Origin: Hydrococcus rivularis NIES-593
Lineage (GTDB): Bacteria; Cyanobacteriota; Cyanobacteriia; Cyanobacteriales; Microcystaceae
DNA length: 64,000 bases
Direction of reading: 5' to 3'
Assembly (NCBI RefSeq): GCF_001904635.1
Contig: NZ_MRCB01000002.1
Coordinates: 186,001-250,000 of the forward strand
Part shown: piece after piece, positions 18,333 to 27,025 of the stretch
How the letters are laid out: every line of letters starts with the position of its first letter
Numbering within the stretch: the stretch's first letter is position 1
Translations under genes and position numbers: made by a program
Notes under the pieces: model-generated
Told to the model about the DNA's origin: nothing
Database searches by the model: none
Seen by the model: the letters and a program-made list of their open reading frames with translations, nothing else

Positions 18333-18755
18333 ATGACCGATATTGGACTAACCCACATCGCTTTGTCTGTAAGTAATGTAGAACGCAGCCTCGCTTTCTA
18401 CTCAAAGTATGCTGGCATGAGTGTTGTCCACCGTCGTATCGATCGAACCGACACAACATCGACTGAAGTCGTCTGGATTTCAGATCGGACAAGACCTTTT
18501 GTTGTCGTTCTCATCCAAATGCCAAAGGTAGATCCCATCCTATCTCCGATCGCCCATTTAGGAGTAGGTTGCCGGAGTCGAGAAGAGGTCGATCGCCTTT
18601 GCAGCCAGGCAAGAGCCGAAGGTATCCTATTAGAAGGACCGTGCGATTCGGGGTATCCGGTTGGATATTGGGCTTTCTTGAGCGATCCCGACGGACATAC
18701 GCTCGAACTCTCTTATGGTCAGGAGGTTGCCCTTACGGTAGCAATGGTGGGTTAG
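18333..18755 (+). CDS. VOC/glyoxalase-fold protein
   Basis: This 140-residue protein is a single vicinal-oxygen-chelate module pair: IGLTHIALSVSNVERSLAFY and the second half with PILSPIAHLGVGCRSREEV and FLSDPDGHTLELSYGQE. The N-terminal His and the Glu in LELSY are at metal-binding positions. Members include glyoxalase I, dioxygenases and antibiotic-binding proteins, and the sequence alone does not choose among them. It follows the decarboxylase gene by 180 bases on the same strand, so detoxifying a reactive carbonyl from that pathway is conceivable but unproven. Confidence 0.82.
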   Translation: MTDIGLTHIALSVSNVERSLAFYSKYAGMSVVHRRIDRTDTTSTEVVWISDRTRPFVVVLIQMPKVDPILSPIAHLGVGCRSREEVDRLCSQARAEGILLEGPCDSGYPVGYWAFLSDPDGHTLELSYGQEVALTVAMVG

Positions 18756-18828
18756 TCGAGTCAACGGTACACCGCCGTGAGACGGAGGAGCCTGCTTGCA
18801 CTTCATTAATGTTAATTAATGTTAATTT

Positions 18829-19332
18829 ATGAAGAGACGGAATTTTTTCCAGGCTAGCGCTGCAATCGTCGGTGCTGCCTGGTTATGGCGTTATCTACCT
18901 TGGAGATCGAGTCTTATGGCAGCTTCAAAAAACAATGAATTCGAGATTACTAAAACAGAAGCACAATGGCGCGAAATTCTAACCCCAGAACAGTTTCAAG
19001 TGTTGCGCAAACACGGAACCGAACGCGCTGGTACTAGCCCTCTCGACAAACAATATGCGCCGGGGACATACGTCTGTGCTGGGTGCGGATTGCCTTTATT
19101 TTCATCCGAAACCAAGTACGATAGCGGAACTGGATGGCCTAGCTTCTATGCCCCTCTTGAAAATGCGATCGCTACCTCGGTAGATAGATCCCTTTTTATG
19201 GTTAGAACTGAGGTTCACTGCCGTCGCTGTGGCGGACACCTCGGTCACGTGTTTAACGACGGTCCAGCACCAACTGGGCAGCGGTATTGTATGAATGGAG
19301 TGGCACTCAAGTTTATTCCAGAGCAATCTTGA
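18829..19332 (+). CDS. msrB: Peptide-methionine (R)-S-oxide reductase with Tat-like leader
   Basis: This 167-residue MsrB repairs R-methionine sulfoxide in proteins. After a leader of about 33 residues come two zinc CxxC pairs (YVCAGCG and [14 protein letters not shown]), the core [11 protein letters not shown] and the catalytic cysteine in [11 protein letters not shown]. The leader [10 protein letters not shown] followed by a hydrophobic run carries a twin-arginine-like RRNFF motif, so the enzyme is probably exported or membrane-held rather than cytosolic. It lies 73 bases after the VOC gene on the same strand, across TTAATGTTAATTAATG repeats. Confidence 0.92.
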   Translation: MKRRNFFQASAAIVGAAWLWRYLPWRSSLMAASKNNEFEITKTEAQWREILTPEQFQVLRKHGTERAGTSPLDKQYAPGTYVCAGCGLPLFSSETKYDSGTGWPSFYAPLENAIATSVDRSLFMVRTEVHCRRCGGHLGHVFNDGPAPTGQRYCMNGVALKFIPEQS

Positions 19333-19531
19333 TCTGCTCGATCGGGATAAAAAGAGATAGGAGAGCGAGAAATTTGGGAGATTTTGGCGGAAAAAGAATT
19401 ATTTGTAGCAGGAATTTCTAAAAACGATATTGGTAGTTAGTTGTTTGTCTTCTTCCTTGTCCTTGTCTCCCGATCTCCTCACCTACCAATCTCTTTATTT
19501 TCTTTCAACGCGTCCAACCTCTAAACAGTCT

Positions 19532-21958
19532 CTACGTCGTTATGACGACAGACCATTTAGCCGCCTGAGGCACATTTTTCAGAGTCATTTCTAATCGATT
19601 TCCTACCCATTGACGAGACGCGATCGCAACGCCTTGAGCCTCAACTCGATAGACTTTTTTCAGTCCGATCCAGCGAATCTGAAAGTCTCGTTCCGAAGAC
19701 ATTTCTCTGTAACTGCCTCGAACTCGATCGCAACTCAAGCGATGATACTCTCCCTCGGAGTCTAACCTAAAAAGGCGCTGGCTGCCTCCCTTACTGCGGT
19801 AGTCTAAGCTTTCCCCATCGTCTTCATAGAAATCTAACTCTCCAGACGCGCCTACATAAACCTCTAAAATCAGGAGATTAGGAGGCGCATTGCCAACACG
19901 AAGCGCAACGGGTTGAAGCGGCAGAATCGACCCGGATTTAACAAAGACTGGCACGCGATCGATGGGAACAAAAAGATTTAAATGTTGACAACCCGAATAG
20001 GGCGTTTCCGTTTCCCGCTCCCGCCAATTGCCTGCCGGAAGATAAACAGAGCGATTACCCCCAGATTCGACCACTGGCGCGACTAGAATGAAATCCCCTA
20101 GCATATATTGCGTTAGTGCTTGGTAAGCTTCTTCATCCTTTGGATAGTTCAAGTAGAGGGGGCGGCACAAAGGAAGACCTTTTTGGTAGGCGATATAGCT
20201 GAGGTGGTAGAAGTAAGGAAGGAATTGAACGTGGTTGTGAAAGGCTCGACGGATAGCTTCGAGAACCTTGCGTCCGTAAGCCCAAGGCTCTCGCCGCCCG
20301 TGGTCTGAATGCAATCGCACTATCGGAGTCCAGCAGCCAAATTGTACCCAGCGCACGAACAATTCTGGGTCGATGTAGGGTACGCCTAAAATCTGATTGA
20401 AAAATCCGCCTAAATCGTGCGACCAGTAAGCCACTCCTACATTACCCGATCGCGCGGTAAACTCGACGAGAAACTGAAGCACTTCCCAGTGGGAATAAGT
20501 ATCGGCAGAAAACTGAATGGGATAGCGATGAGAACCGATGCCGCCAGTGCGAGAGAGGATTAAAGCGCGGCGATCGCGCTGACTTTCTAGGTGAGTATAG
20601 TAAACGTGGTTCGTCCACAGTTGAGCGTTAACGCCCGCATGGGTGGCATTGGAGCCATCAATCCACCAAAAATCGATGCCATCTTCCTCGCGCGGACGAT
20701 GAAGCTGCTCCATAAACGGGCGAGCTTCTGACTGTCGAGCAAGATTGAACAAAAGCCAGCCTTCCTCTAATTCGTCTTCCGTAGGTTTGTAAGAGCCGAT
20801 GCCATCAACATGCCATGGCTCAAAAATCCAGTCAGCCGTGGGATTTTCGATCGCAAAGACGCGCCCTGCCTTAACGGCTTCTGGATCGAGTCCTCGCGAT
20901 CGACAGAGATCCGAGAAATGGCTGTCGGATGGCGGCAAGCCTTCGAGATGAACGTTAGCGCCGACGTGCAGTCCGAGTTGATGCACCCATTGCAGGAACT
21001 GACGGGGATTGGGTAACAAGTCTTGATTCCAATCCCAACCGCACCAGCCCCAAAGATGCCAATCTACATCGAGAATCAGTACGTCTAGGGGAAGATTTAA
21101 TTCTTCAAATTGCCTTAGCAGTTGGCGATAATCTTCTTCGCTCAGCTCGTCGTAGAGAGAGAACCAGATGCCAAATGCCCAGCGCGGCAGCATGGGAATT
21201 CGCCCGCACAATTGCACGAAATCCGCTAAAGCGCGACTGTAATCGAGTCCGTAGGCGAAAAAATACCAATCTTGATTGTTAAAGCGATCGCGATCGCTTA
21301 TCCATCCATCAACGATTGGAGCGCTGGCAGAGTCGTTGAGAACGCTGTATCCGCTGCGGCTGAGCAATCCGGGCGGGAAATGATGCCATTGTTGGAGATG
21401 TTCTTGGTCTTGGGGAGTTAAGTCTGACTGGCGAAAGCGCTCCAAATACCACAGGGGCGGCTCTTCAAAGTGGGTTGTCTCTCCTCGCTCTCGCAGATGC
21501 CGATGAATCGATTTGAGAGGCGTGTAGAGCCACTGTTGGGCATGGGAATAGCTCAATCCCACCGAAGCTGGATGAACGCCCTTGGGAAGCCAATTGCGAT
21601 GGATGAGATCGAGGCTGGTAAAAGTGCCGCCTAAGTTCTGGAAATCAATGGTCGAAGGATGCCAAGTGCCGCAGCGATCGCCGCACTGCCAAGTAATCTT
21701 TAAATTAACATCACTAAAAGGTACAGAATTGGGTTGATAGGTAATATGAATCAGTTCGGTTTTCAGGTGTAAAATTCCTTCCGAATCGGTGGAAATTTCC
21801 TGAAAAGGGATCGGTTCGGATCGAGCGATCGCTTGAACGGTGGGGCGATTTTCAAATTTTCCTTCAGCTGACCATTCCAAGCGAACTAACCCTTGGCTCA
21901 AAGCACTAAAACGCGCCGTTCCACAAATCACGCAATTCCCCTCTTTCTGATAGTCCAC
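19532..21958 (-). CDS. Glycoside hydrolase family 31 (alpha-glucosidase-type)
   Basis: This 808-residue enzyme hydrolyses or transfers alpha-glycosides. The barrel has PRWAFGIWFSLYDELSEEDY, LILDVDWHLWGWCGWDW, the nucleophile Asp in FWWIDGSNATHAG and the acid/base Asp in AYWSHDLGGFFNQ. PIVRLHSDHGRREPWAYG and LPYFYHLSYIAYQKGLPLCR follow, then the C-terminal beta domain with GDFILVAPVVESGGNRSVYL and LDFYEDDGESLDYRSKGG. No signal peptide is seen, so it is likely cytosolic, perhaps acting on glycogen or maltodextrin. It starts 54 bases from the divergent methyltransferase gene. Confidence 0.93.
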   Translation of the reverse strand: MDYQKEGNCVICGTARFSALSQGLVRLEWSAEGKFENRPTVQAIARSEPIPFQEISTDSEGILHLKTELIHITYQPNSVPFSDVNLKITWQCGDRCGTWHPSTIDFQNLGGTFTSLDLIHRNWLPKGVHPASVGLSYSHAQQWLYTPLKSIHRHLRERGETTHFEEPPLWYLERFRQSDLTPQDQEHLQQWHHFPPGLLSRSGYSVLNDSASAPIVDGWISDRDRFNNQDWYFFAYGLDYSRALADFVQLCGRIPMLPRWAFGIWFSLYDELSEEDYRQLLRQFEELNLPLDVLILDVDWHLWGWCGWDWNQDLLPNPRQFLQWVHQLGLHVGANVHLEGLPPSDSHFSDLCRSRGLDPEAVKAGRVFAIENPTADWIFEPWHVDGIGSYKPTEDELEEGWLLFNLARQSEARPFMEQLHRPREEDGIDFWWIDGSNATHAGVNAQLWTNHVYYTHLESQRDRRALILSRTGGIGSHRYPIQFSADTYSHWEVLQFLVEFTARSGNVGVAYWSHDLGGFFNQILGVPYIDPELFVRWVQFGCWTPIVRLHSDHGRREPWAYGRKVLEAIRRAFHNHVQFLPYFYHLSYIAYQKGLPLCRPLYLNYPKDEEAYQALTQYMLGDFILVAPVVESGGNRSVYLPAGNWRERETETPYSGCQHLNLFVPIDRVPVFVKSGSILPLQPVALRVGNAPPNLLILEVYVGASGELDFYEDDGESLDYRSKGGSQRLFRLDSEGEYHRLSCDRVRGSYREMSSERDFQIRWIGLKKVYRVEAQGVAIASRQWVGNRLEMTLKNVPQAAKWSVVITT

Positions 21959-22012
21959 GCCGATTGCTCCGCTAAAATTATTCTTTATATCTCCTTTTCT
22001 ATTATTCCTTGT

Positions 22013-22840
22013 ATGTCAAAAGATTCTGCGAATAATTCACAAGAAAAGCAAGCCGAACAAATTATTTCTACTTGGGATTCTCTTGCCCTTGCTTACGATC
22101 GCTTGCTCGAAAAACACTCAATTTTTTCTGTCATGGCAAGTCGTCTCATCGAGTTAGCCAATGCAACTTCTTGCGAGTCGGTAATGGATCTCGCTGGCGG
22201 ATCTGGACTTCTTTCTAAAATGCTGCTGAGTGCTTCGGCAAAAACAAAAATTTATTTTGTAGAACCCGCTCCTCAAATGATGACATTAGCAAAACAGCAA
22301 TTAGATCCTGCCAAAACGATTTTCTATCAAGCTAAAGCGACAGAGATAGATAAATTTGACTTAAAGGTGGATGCGATTTTAAGTAATGCTGCTATGCATT
22401 TAGTCGATCTAGAAAAGGTTTTCAAATCTGTATCGACTGTATTAGAAGCAGGAGGAATATTTATTTTCAATTTGTGGTGGCATGCCTTTGAAGAAACCGC
22501 TCAAGAGGGAAAATCTCTCGATTGGCGACCCGTATTAGAAAAAGTTCTCAAAGAATATAATGAAGAGATTCCTAAGTGGTCTAACTCGAAATCAAAAAAG
22601 CCATATAGTCGAGAAATGTTGAGAGAATTAGCAACGCGATCGCGCCTTAAACTAGAACGAGTCATTCTCGATCGCGATCCAATTGACCGCAATTTTTTCA
22701 TCGATTTTATGAGTATGTATCCTGACTTGCCGAAAGCAGGTTTGGGAGATAAGCGCTCTCAAATCATTCAAAGAGCCAAAGAAATTTGCACGGGAAAGGC
22801 AATTGTCACGACAGTCCGGTTTCTTTTTCGTAAGACATAA
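22013..22840 (+). CDS. Class I SAM-dependent methyltransferase
   Basis: This 275-residue protein has a Rossmann-type methyltransferase core. Motif I is VMDLAGGSGLLSKMLL, the acidic residue after strand 2 is in KIYFVEPAPQMM, and motif IV is DAILSNAAMHLVDLEKVF. The closing strand region is AGGIFIFNLWWHAFEE. The second half (PYSREMLRELATRSRLKLE) forms the substrate lid found in small-molecule O- or C-methyltransferases. An upstream start at 21893 would overlap the divergent GH31 start; ATG 22013 matches the domain boundary. The acceptor is unknown. Confidence 0.88.
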   Translation: MSKDSANNSQEKQAEQIISTWDSLALAYDRLLEKHSIFSVMASRLIELANATSCESVMDLAGGSGLLSKMLLSASAKTKIYFVEPAPQMMTLAKQQLDPAKTIFYQAKATEIDKFDLKVDAILSNAAMHLVDLEKVFKSVSTVLEAGGIFIFNLWWHAFEETAQEGKSLDWRPVLEKVLKEYNEEIPKWSNSKSKKPYSREMLRELATRSRLKLERVILDRDPIDRNFFIDFMSMYPDLPKAGLGDKRSQIIQRAKEICTGKAIVTTVRFLFRKT

Positions 22841-22937
22841 GAAAGACTCCACTGAAGTGACTGGCGGACTTCCCTCCTGGTTTGTGTACTTTCTGTAAAG
22901 TTTTCTAGCAAGGGACAAAAAATTCCGAGATATTACT

Positions 22938-22957
22938 TAGATGTCTTTATACATCTA
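22938..22957. repeat. Short inverted repeat upstream of the 137-residue gene
   Basis: TAGATGT and ACATCTA (seven perfect bases each) surround CTTTAT, 29 bases before the ATG at 22986. The position between a likely promoter and the ribosome site would suit an operator or a leader hairpin. Evidence is only symmetry. Confidence 0.35.
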
Positions 22958-22985
22958 GTAGGCATACTAGCTATAGAAGGAAATT

Positions 22986-23399
22986 ATGGATTGCTCGAAG
23001 GGTTGGAAAATGGCTGCAATGCAAGGGATCAATGCCGAAAAATCATTAGAGGAGTTTATCGAAAAAGATTTACCGCTTCTAGTTAAGCCGCATTGCAATG
23101 ATACAATTAAAATTCTTACCAATGCCATTGAAAGTTATCATATTTCTTTCAAAGATGTTCTTGCAAGAAATCCTGTTTTTTTAGAGTGGGTCAAACAAAG
23201 AATTTACCTTTACTTCGCAAGCCATATCAAAAACTTAGACCCCACTAATAATGAAGAATTTTATGCCTGTTACGGAGCTATTGCCTTGCAATACCAAAGA
23301 GAATATATTTATTCTTTTACCGAGGTTCAATTACAAAATCTTATGAATAACTTAGACGATTTGAAAGGCATTCATTCGACAACTGCCAAGGTAAAATAA
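22986..23399 (+). CDS. Protein of unknown function, 137 residues
   Basis: This soluble helical protein is preceded by AAGGAAATT, a good ribosome site, which supports the start. Notable stretches are EKSLEEFIEKDLPLLVKPHC, ARNPVFLEWVKQRIYLYFAS and EEFYACYGAIALQYQREYIY. No signal peptide, membrane segment or metal motif is seen, and I do not recognise the family. The stop is 79 bases from the convergent kinase-TPR stop. Confidence 0.6.
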   Translation: MDCSKGWKMAAMQGINAEKSLEEFIEKDLPLLVKPHCNDTIKILTNAIESYHISFKDVLARNPVFLEWVKQRIYLYFASHIKNLDPTNNEEFYACYGAIALQYQREYIYSFTEVQLQNLMNNLDDLKGIHSTTAKVK

Positions 23400-23478
23400 A
23401 AAGTTTTAGGCGTGTTTTTTAAGATTTTTAAAATCAAAATACCTTAGCAATTCTAGAATTTACTATATTTCTGAAGTT

Positions 23479-25698
23479 TTAGTTTTCAGTATTTTCTATT
23501 CCCTCATTTTCTCTTTCTTCATTGTTTTCGTTCTCTTGTTGCTCCTGAAGTTTTTGCTGTTCGGATCGCAATAAAGATTGAGCTTGTGCTTTTCCTTCTT
23601 GCGCTTGTCGATAATCGGGTTGGTAGCGCAAAGCGCGATCGTAGGCACGAATTGCCTCATCATATCGCTTGAGTAGAAGTAGGGCATTGCCTTGGCTATT
23701 CCAGGCTTGATAGTAGTCTTTTTCGATCGCAATGGTTTGCTTGTAGGCAGCGATCGCCCCTTCGTAATTGCCTAAGTTATATAAAACATTGCCTTTGTTA
23801 TACCATGCTTGGTAATCGCTCGGTCGCAAGCGAATGACAGTATCGTAAGCTGAAATAGCTTCTTCATAACGCTTGAGTTGATGTAACATCCAGCCTTTTT
23901 GATACCAAGCTTGAGCATAATTCGATTTAACTTGAGTGGCTTGAGAATAAGCTGCGATCGCCTCTTCGTTGCGTCCCAATTTACTTAAAGCAATTCCTTG
24001 ACTGTACCAGGCTTGATGCAGTTTGGGTTGAAACTGTACTGCTTTTGCATATGCCTCAACCGCCTTTTCATATTCTTCTAAATTCATCAACACATTGCCT
24101 TTCTGATACCAAGCCGATGATAAGTCCGGCTTAATGTCTACTGCCTTATCGTAGGATTTTATCGCTTTTTCATACTCTCGTAAATTTTGCCACGCCCAAC
24201 CTTGTTGATACCAAGCCCATGAATTTTCGGGTTGCATTTTTAGCAGGCGATCGTAGGATTCTATCGCTTCTGAATATTGATTTAACTCCATTTGGACTTG
24301 AGCGAGTCCCAGCCAAGCTTCTGCTACATTATCTTTAATTTTAATAACCTTTTTATAAGTCTCAATCGCTTCTTGATTTTTTCCTAATTTATCGAGTACT
24401 TGAGCGCGACCTAAGCGAGGTTGCCAACGATTGGGCTGAATTTGAATCGCTTTTTCGTAAGCAATCAGAGATTCTTTATAGCGTTTTTGAGCTTGAAAAA
24501 CATCGCCTTTTCCTTGCCAAGCTTCTCCATATTCTGGGCGAATTTTTAAAGCTTGTTCATAGGCAGCTAAAGCGCGATCGTAATCTTTCAGTTCATACAA
24601 TATATTGCCTTGCCGATATAAATCTGTGGCATTATTGGCAGCGAGAAAATGATTAATGCCAACAAAGATGGCTGCCCCTACTCCCACAATTCCCATAGAA
24701 ATCGTTCCTTTGGCTAACCATCCCCTTATTCTTGTTAAGTCAATTTGAAAATTAGAGAAAGATTTATTGTTGCCAACAACCAGTGTTTTTCCTCCAACAG
24801 TTTTATTACTAGAAACAGCAATCGTTTTCCCGCCAATGGTTTTGCTATTAGAAATCCTCAATTTTCTAACCGCTTCCAATGCTTCTGTTGCCGAGGCATA
24901 GCGATCGCGAAAATCATAGCGAACCATCCTATCTAAAACATAAGTCAATCCAGGATTAACTTTAATTAAACTGTGCCAGTTAATTTCTCCTGTCTGGGAA
25001 TTGCTAGGAATTTGTTCGGGCGAGCAACCTGTCAGCGCTTGGATTCCAATAATTCCCACTGCATAGACATCGCTACTCAATTTAGGAGAACCCATCGCTT
25101 GCTCGCTAGGAAAATAGCCGGGAGTTCCAATCGCAACTGTATAATTTTTTCCGCTCGCTTGTACCATTTGAGTAGTAATTTGCTTGACCGCACCAAAATC
25201 AATTAAAACTAATTTTCCATCCTCTTTGCGTCGGATAAGATTATAAGGATTGACATCGCGATGGATAACATTTTGTTGGTGAACGAAAGCTAAAATTTCT
25301 AAAATTTCATATAAGAGATCGATGACGCTCTCTTCGCTTATTCTCTGCTTGGAATGTAATTCTCGATCGAGATTTTCTCCTTCAATATATTCCTGAACCA
25401 GATAAAATTCTTGATTTTCTTCAAAATAAGCAAATAACTGGGGAATTTGGGGATGGGTGCCGAGTTTATATAAAATTTGCGCTTCCGTGTCGAATAAACG
25501 TCTGGCAACTTGTAACGAATCGGGGTCGGTTGCTGAAGGTTGCAACTGCTTGACGACGCACTTGGGTTGACCGGGTAAATATAAATCCTCCGCTAAGAGA
25601 GTCCTACCAAATCCTCCTTGTCCTAGCTGAGAAAGAATTTGGTAACGTCCGCTTAATTTTTGACCGGGTGCTAGGTTTGTAGAGCGAAAACTGTTCAT
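23479..25698 (-). CDS. Ser/Thr protein kinase with membrane segment and TPR array
   Basis: This 739-residue protein has a cytosolic Hanks-type kinase at residues 1-285: GQGGFGRTLLAE glycine loop, catalytic Lys in CVVKQL, VIHRDVNPYNLI, LIDFGAVKQ and GTPGYFPSEQ. A linker with repeated NKTVGGKT units leads to one membrane segment near 330-350 (ISMGIVGVGAAIFVG). Then come about ten TPRs (A.AAYEQALKIRPEYGEAWQ pattern) ending in a Gln/Glu-rich tail. This SPK-TPR architecture is common in cyanobacteria and probably senses or assembles partners across the membrane. The repeated linker offers Thr phosphosites. Confidence 0.95.
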   Translation of the reverse strand: MNSFRSTNLAPGQKLSGRYQILSQLGQGGFGRTLLAEDLYLPGQPKCVVKQLQPSATDPDSLQVARRLFDTEAQILYKLGTHPQIPQLFAYFEENQEFYLVQEYIEGENLDRELHSKQRISEESVIDLLYEILEILAFVHQQNVIHRDVNPYNLIRRKEDGKLVLIDFGAVKQITTQMVQASGKNYTVAIGTPGYFPSEQAMGSPKLSSDVYAVGIIGIQALTGCSPEQIPSNSQTGEINWHSLIKVNPGLTYVLDRMVRYDFRDRYASATEALEAVRKLRISNSKTIGGKTIAVSSNKTVGGKTLVVGNNKSFSNFQIDLTRIRGWLAKGTISMGIVGVGAAIFVGINHFLAANNATDLYRQGNILYELKDYDRALAAYEQALKIRPEYGEAWQGKGDVFQAQKRYKESLIAYEKAIQIQPNRWQPRLGRAQVLDKLGKNQEAIETYKKVIKIKDNVAEAWLGLAQVQMELNQYSEAIESYDRLLKMQPENSWAWYQQGWAWQNLREYEKAIKSYDKAVDIKPDLSSAWYQKGNVLMNLEEYEKAVEAYAKAVQFQPKLHQAWYSQGIALSKLGRNEEAIAAYSQATQVKSNYAQAWYQKGWMLHQLKRYEEAISAYDTVIRLRPSDYQAWYNKGNVLYNLGNYEGAIAAYKQTIAIEKDYYQAWNSQGNALLLLKRYDEAIRAYDRALRYQPDYRQAQEGKAQAQSLLRSEQQKLQEQQENENNEERENEGIENTEN

Positions 25699-26148
25699 AT
25701 ATCCTTTACATTCCCCACAGAGCGATCGATCCGATCGTAGCTTTTCGTCTCTAAAATTCGGGAGAGATGCTAGATTTTCCGAAAATTGATACGACGTTCA
25801 CAATCTTTAACTGGTAGGGATTTATATTACCATTACCAGAAAAGAAGTCATCGCCAAACATGTCGCTACAGCAAAGGGATGCTTGGTTGTTATGCCGATT
25901 ATTTCGCGCACGGTTGATATTTTAGTGCTAGCTGGTATTTCGTCCGTTGCCATTTTAAGATTTAATCGATCGATTAGCTTTTTGTCAGCGAAAGTGTAGA
26001 ACGGATAGGCATGTGTAATCCCTACCTTTAATTTTGCTTGTTTTTATCTTTACGAGAAATAAACAGTCTTCGCGCTATTATCTTCAGAACCACTCTGTTC
26101 ATCAGCAAACTCGGACATTTGAGTAACGCTAGAAAATCGGAGAATTTT
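25699..26148. other. 450-base region upstream of the polysaccharide cluster
   Basis: It separates the leftward kinase gene from the rightward oxygenase gene and should hold both promoters. CTGGTA and TACCAG near 25811 and 25838 are complementary arms. A short ATG frame at about 25892 lacks a ribosome site and conserved look. Bases 26038-26148 are open in the oxygenase frame but probably leader. Confidence 0.35.
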
Positions 26149-26979
26149 ATGCAATCTACCTCGATGTTCTGTCTAAATCCAGACTATTTAGATGATTTAG
26201 CCACTAAATATCGGGAAGTTTACGCGCAAGCTCAGCCCTTTCCCCATGTCATTATCGATCGATTTCTTCCTGAAACCGTTTTGAACGGGATTCTTAACGA
26301 GTTTCCCAAACCAGGGGCAATTCAGTGGAAAAAATTTGAGAACGTTGCCGAAAAAAAACTTGCCTCTACTTCCGAGCTACAAATGGGAGAAATTACCCGT
26401 TTGCTCCTGTATCAATTGAATTCTTCAACCTTTGTCAGTTTTTTGGAAAAACTCACGGGAATTGAAGGACTTATTCCCGATCCCCACTTTGTTGGCGGAG
26501 GCCTTCACCAAATTGAAAAAGGCGGTTACTTGAAGATCCATGCAGACTTTAATCGCCACGAGCGATTGCTTTTGGATCGTCGCTTAAATCTCCTGCTCTA
26601 TCTCAATAAAGACTGGCAAGAGGAATATGGCGGACACTTAGAGTTGTGGGATCCCGAGATGATTGGATGCCAGAAAAAAATTCTGCCAGTTTTTAATCGC
26701 TGCGTCATCTTCAATACAACCGATTTTTCCTATCACGGACATCCCGAACCGTTAAATTGTCCTGAAGGAAGAACGAGAAAATCTTTGGCACTCTATTATT
26801 ACAGTAACGGACGACCTGCCGAAGAAGTCTCTGGGCAGCATTCAACCTTATTTCAAGCCAGACCAGAAGAAGATTTAACCAAAAAATCTTCTTCTTCCTC
26901 CTCGGTAAAAGCGTTTCTGAAAAAGCTAGTTCCTCCCATCATCCTTGAAGCCAAGCGATCCTTAAGCAATAATAAATGA
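26149..26979 (+). CDS. 2OG-Fe(II) oxygenase, prolyl 4-hydroxylase-like
   Basis: This 276-residue protein is of the 2-oxoglutarate/Fe(II) dioxygenase fold. The iron ligands are visible as HxD in YLKIHADFNRH and the distal His in FSYHGHPEPL; RKSLALYYY supplies the Arg that binds 2-oxoglutarate. FPHVIIDRFLPETVLNGI and LNLLLYLNKDWQEEYGGHLE are typical of the group often found in capsule and glycan loci. ATG 26149 has CGGAG six bases upstream and fits the domain start; the frame is open back to 26038. It leads a run of surface-polysaccharide genes and probably hydroxylates a sugar, lipid or peptide involved there. Confidence 0.85.
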   Translation: MQSTSMFCLNPDYLDDLATKYREVYAQAQPFPHVIIDRFLPETVLNGILNEFPKPGAIQWKKFENVAEKKLASTSELQMGEITRLLLYQLNSSTFVSFLEKLTGIEGLIPDPHFVGGGLHQIEKGGYLKIHADFNRHERLLLDRRLNLLLYLNKDWQEEYGGHLELWDPEMIGCQKKILPVFNRCVIFNTTDFSYHGHPEPLNCPEGRTRKSLALYYYSNGRPAEEVSGQHSTLFQARPEEDLTKKSSSSSSVKAFLKKLVPPIILEAKRSLSNNK

Positions 26980-27025
26980 TTTAAGTCAAACTAAAAGTTA
27001 GTTTATTGTTTTACCGGGCAAGCCG

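Noticed and set aside
23479-24640. Tandem DNA repeats in the kinase-TPR gene as a repeat array or CRISPR
   Set aside because: The periodicity is about 102 bases and in frame, explained by the 34-residue TPR units.
25892-26020. Short ATG frame beginning MPIISRTVDILVLAG
   Set aside because: It has a hydrophobic start but no ribosome site and a degenerate end; it does not match small photosynthetic subunits that I know.
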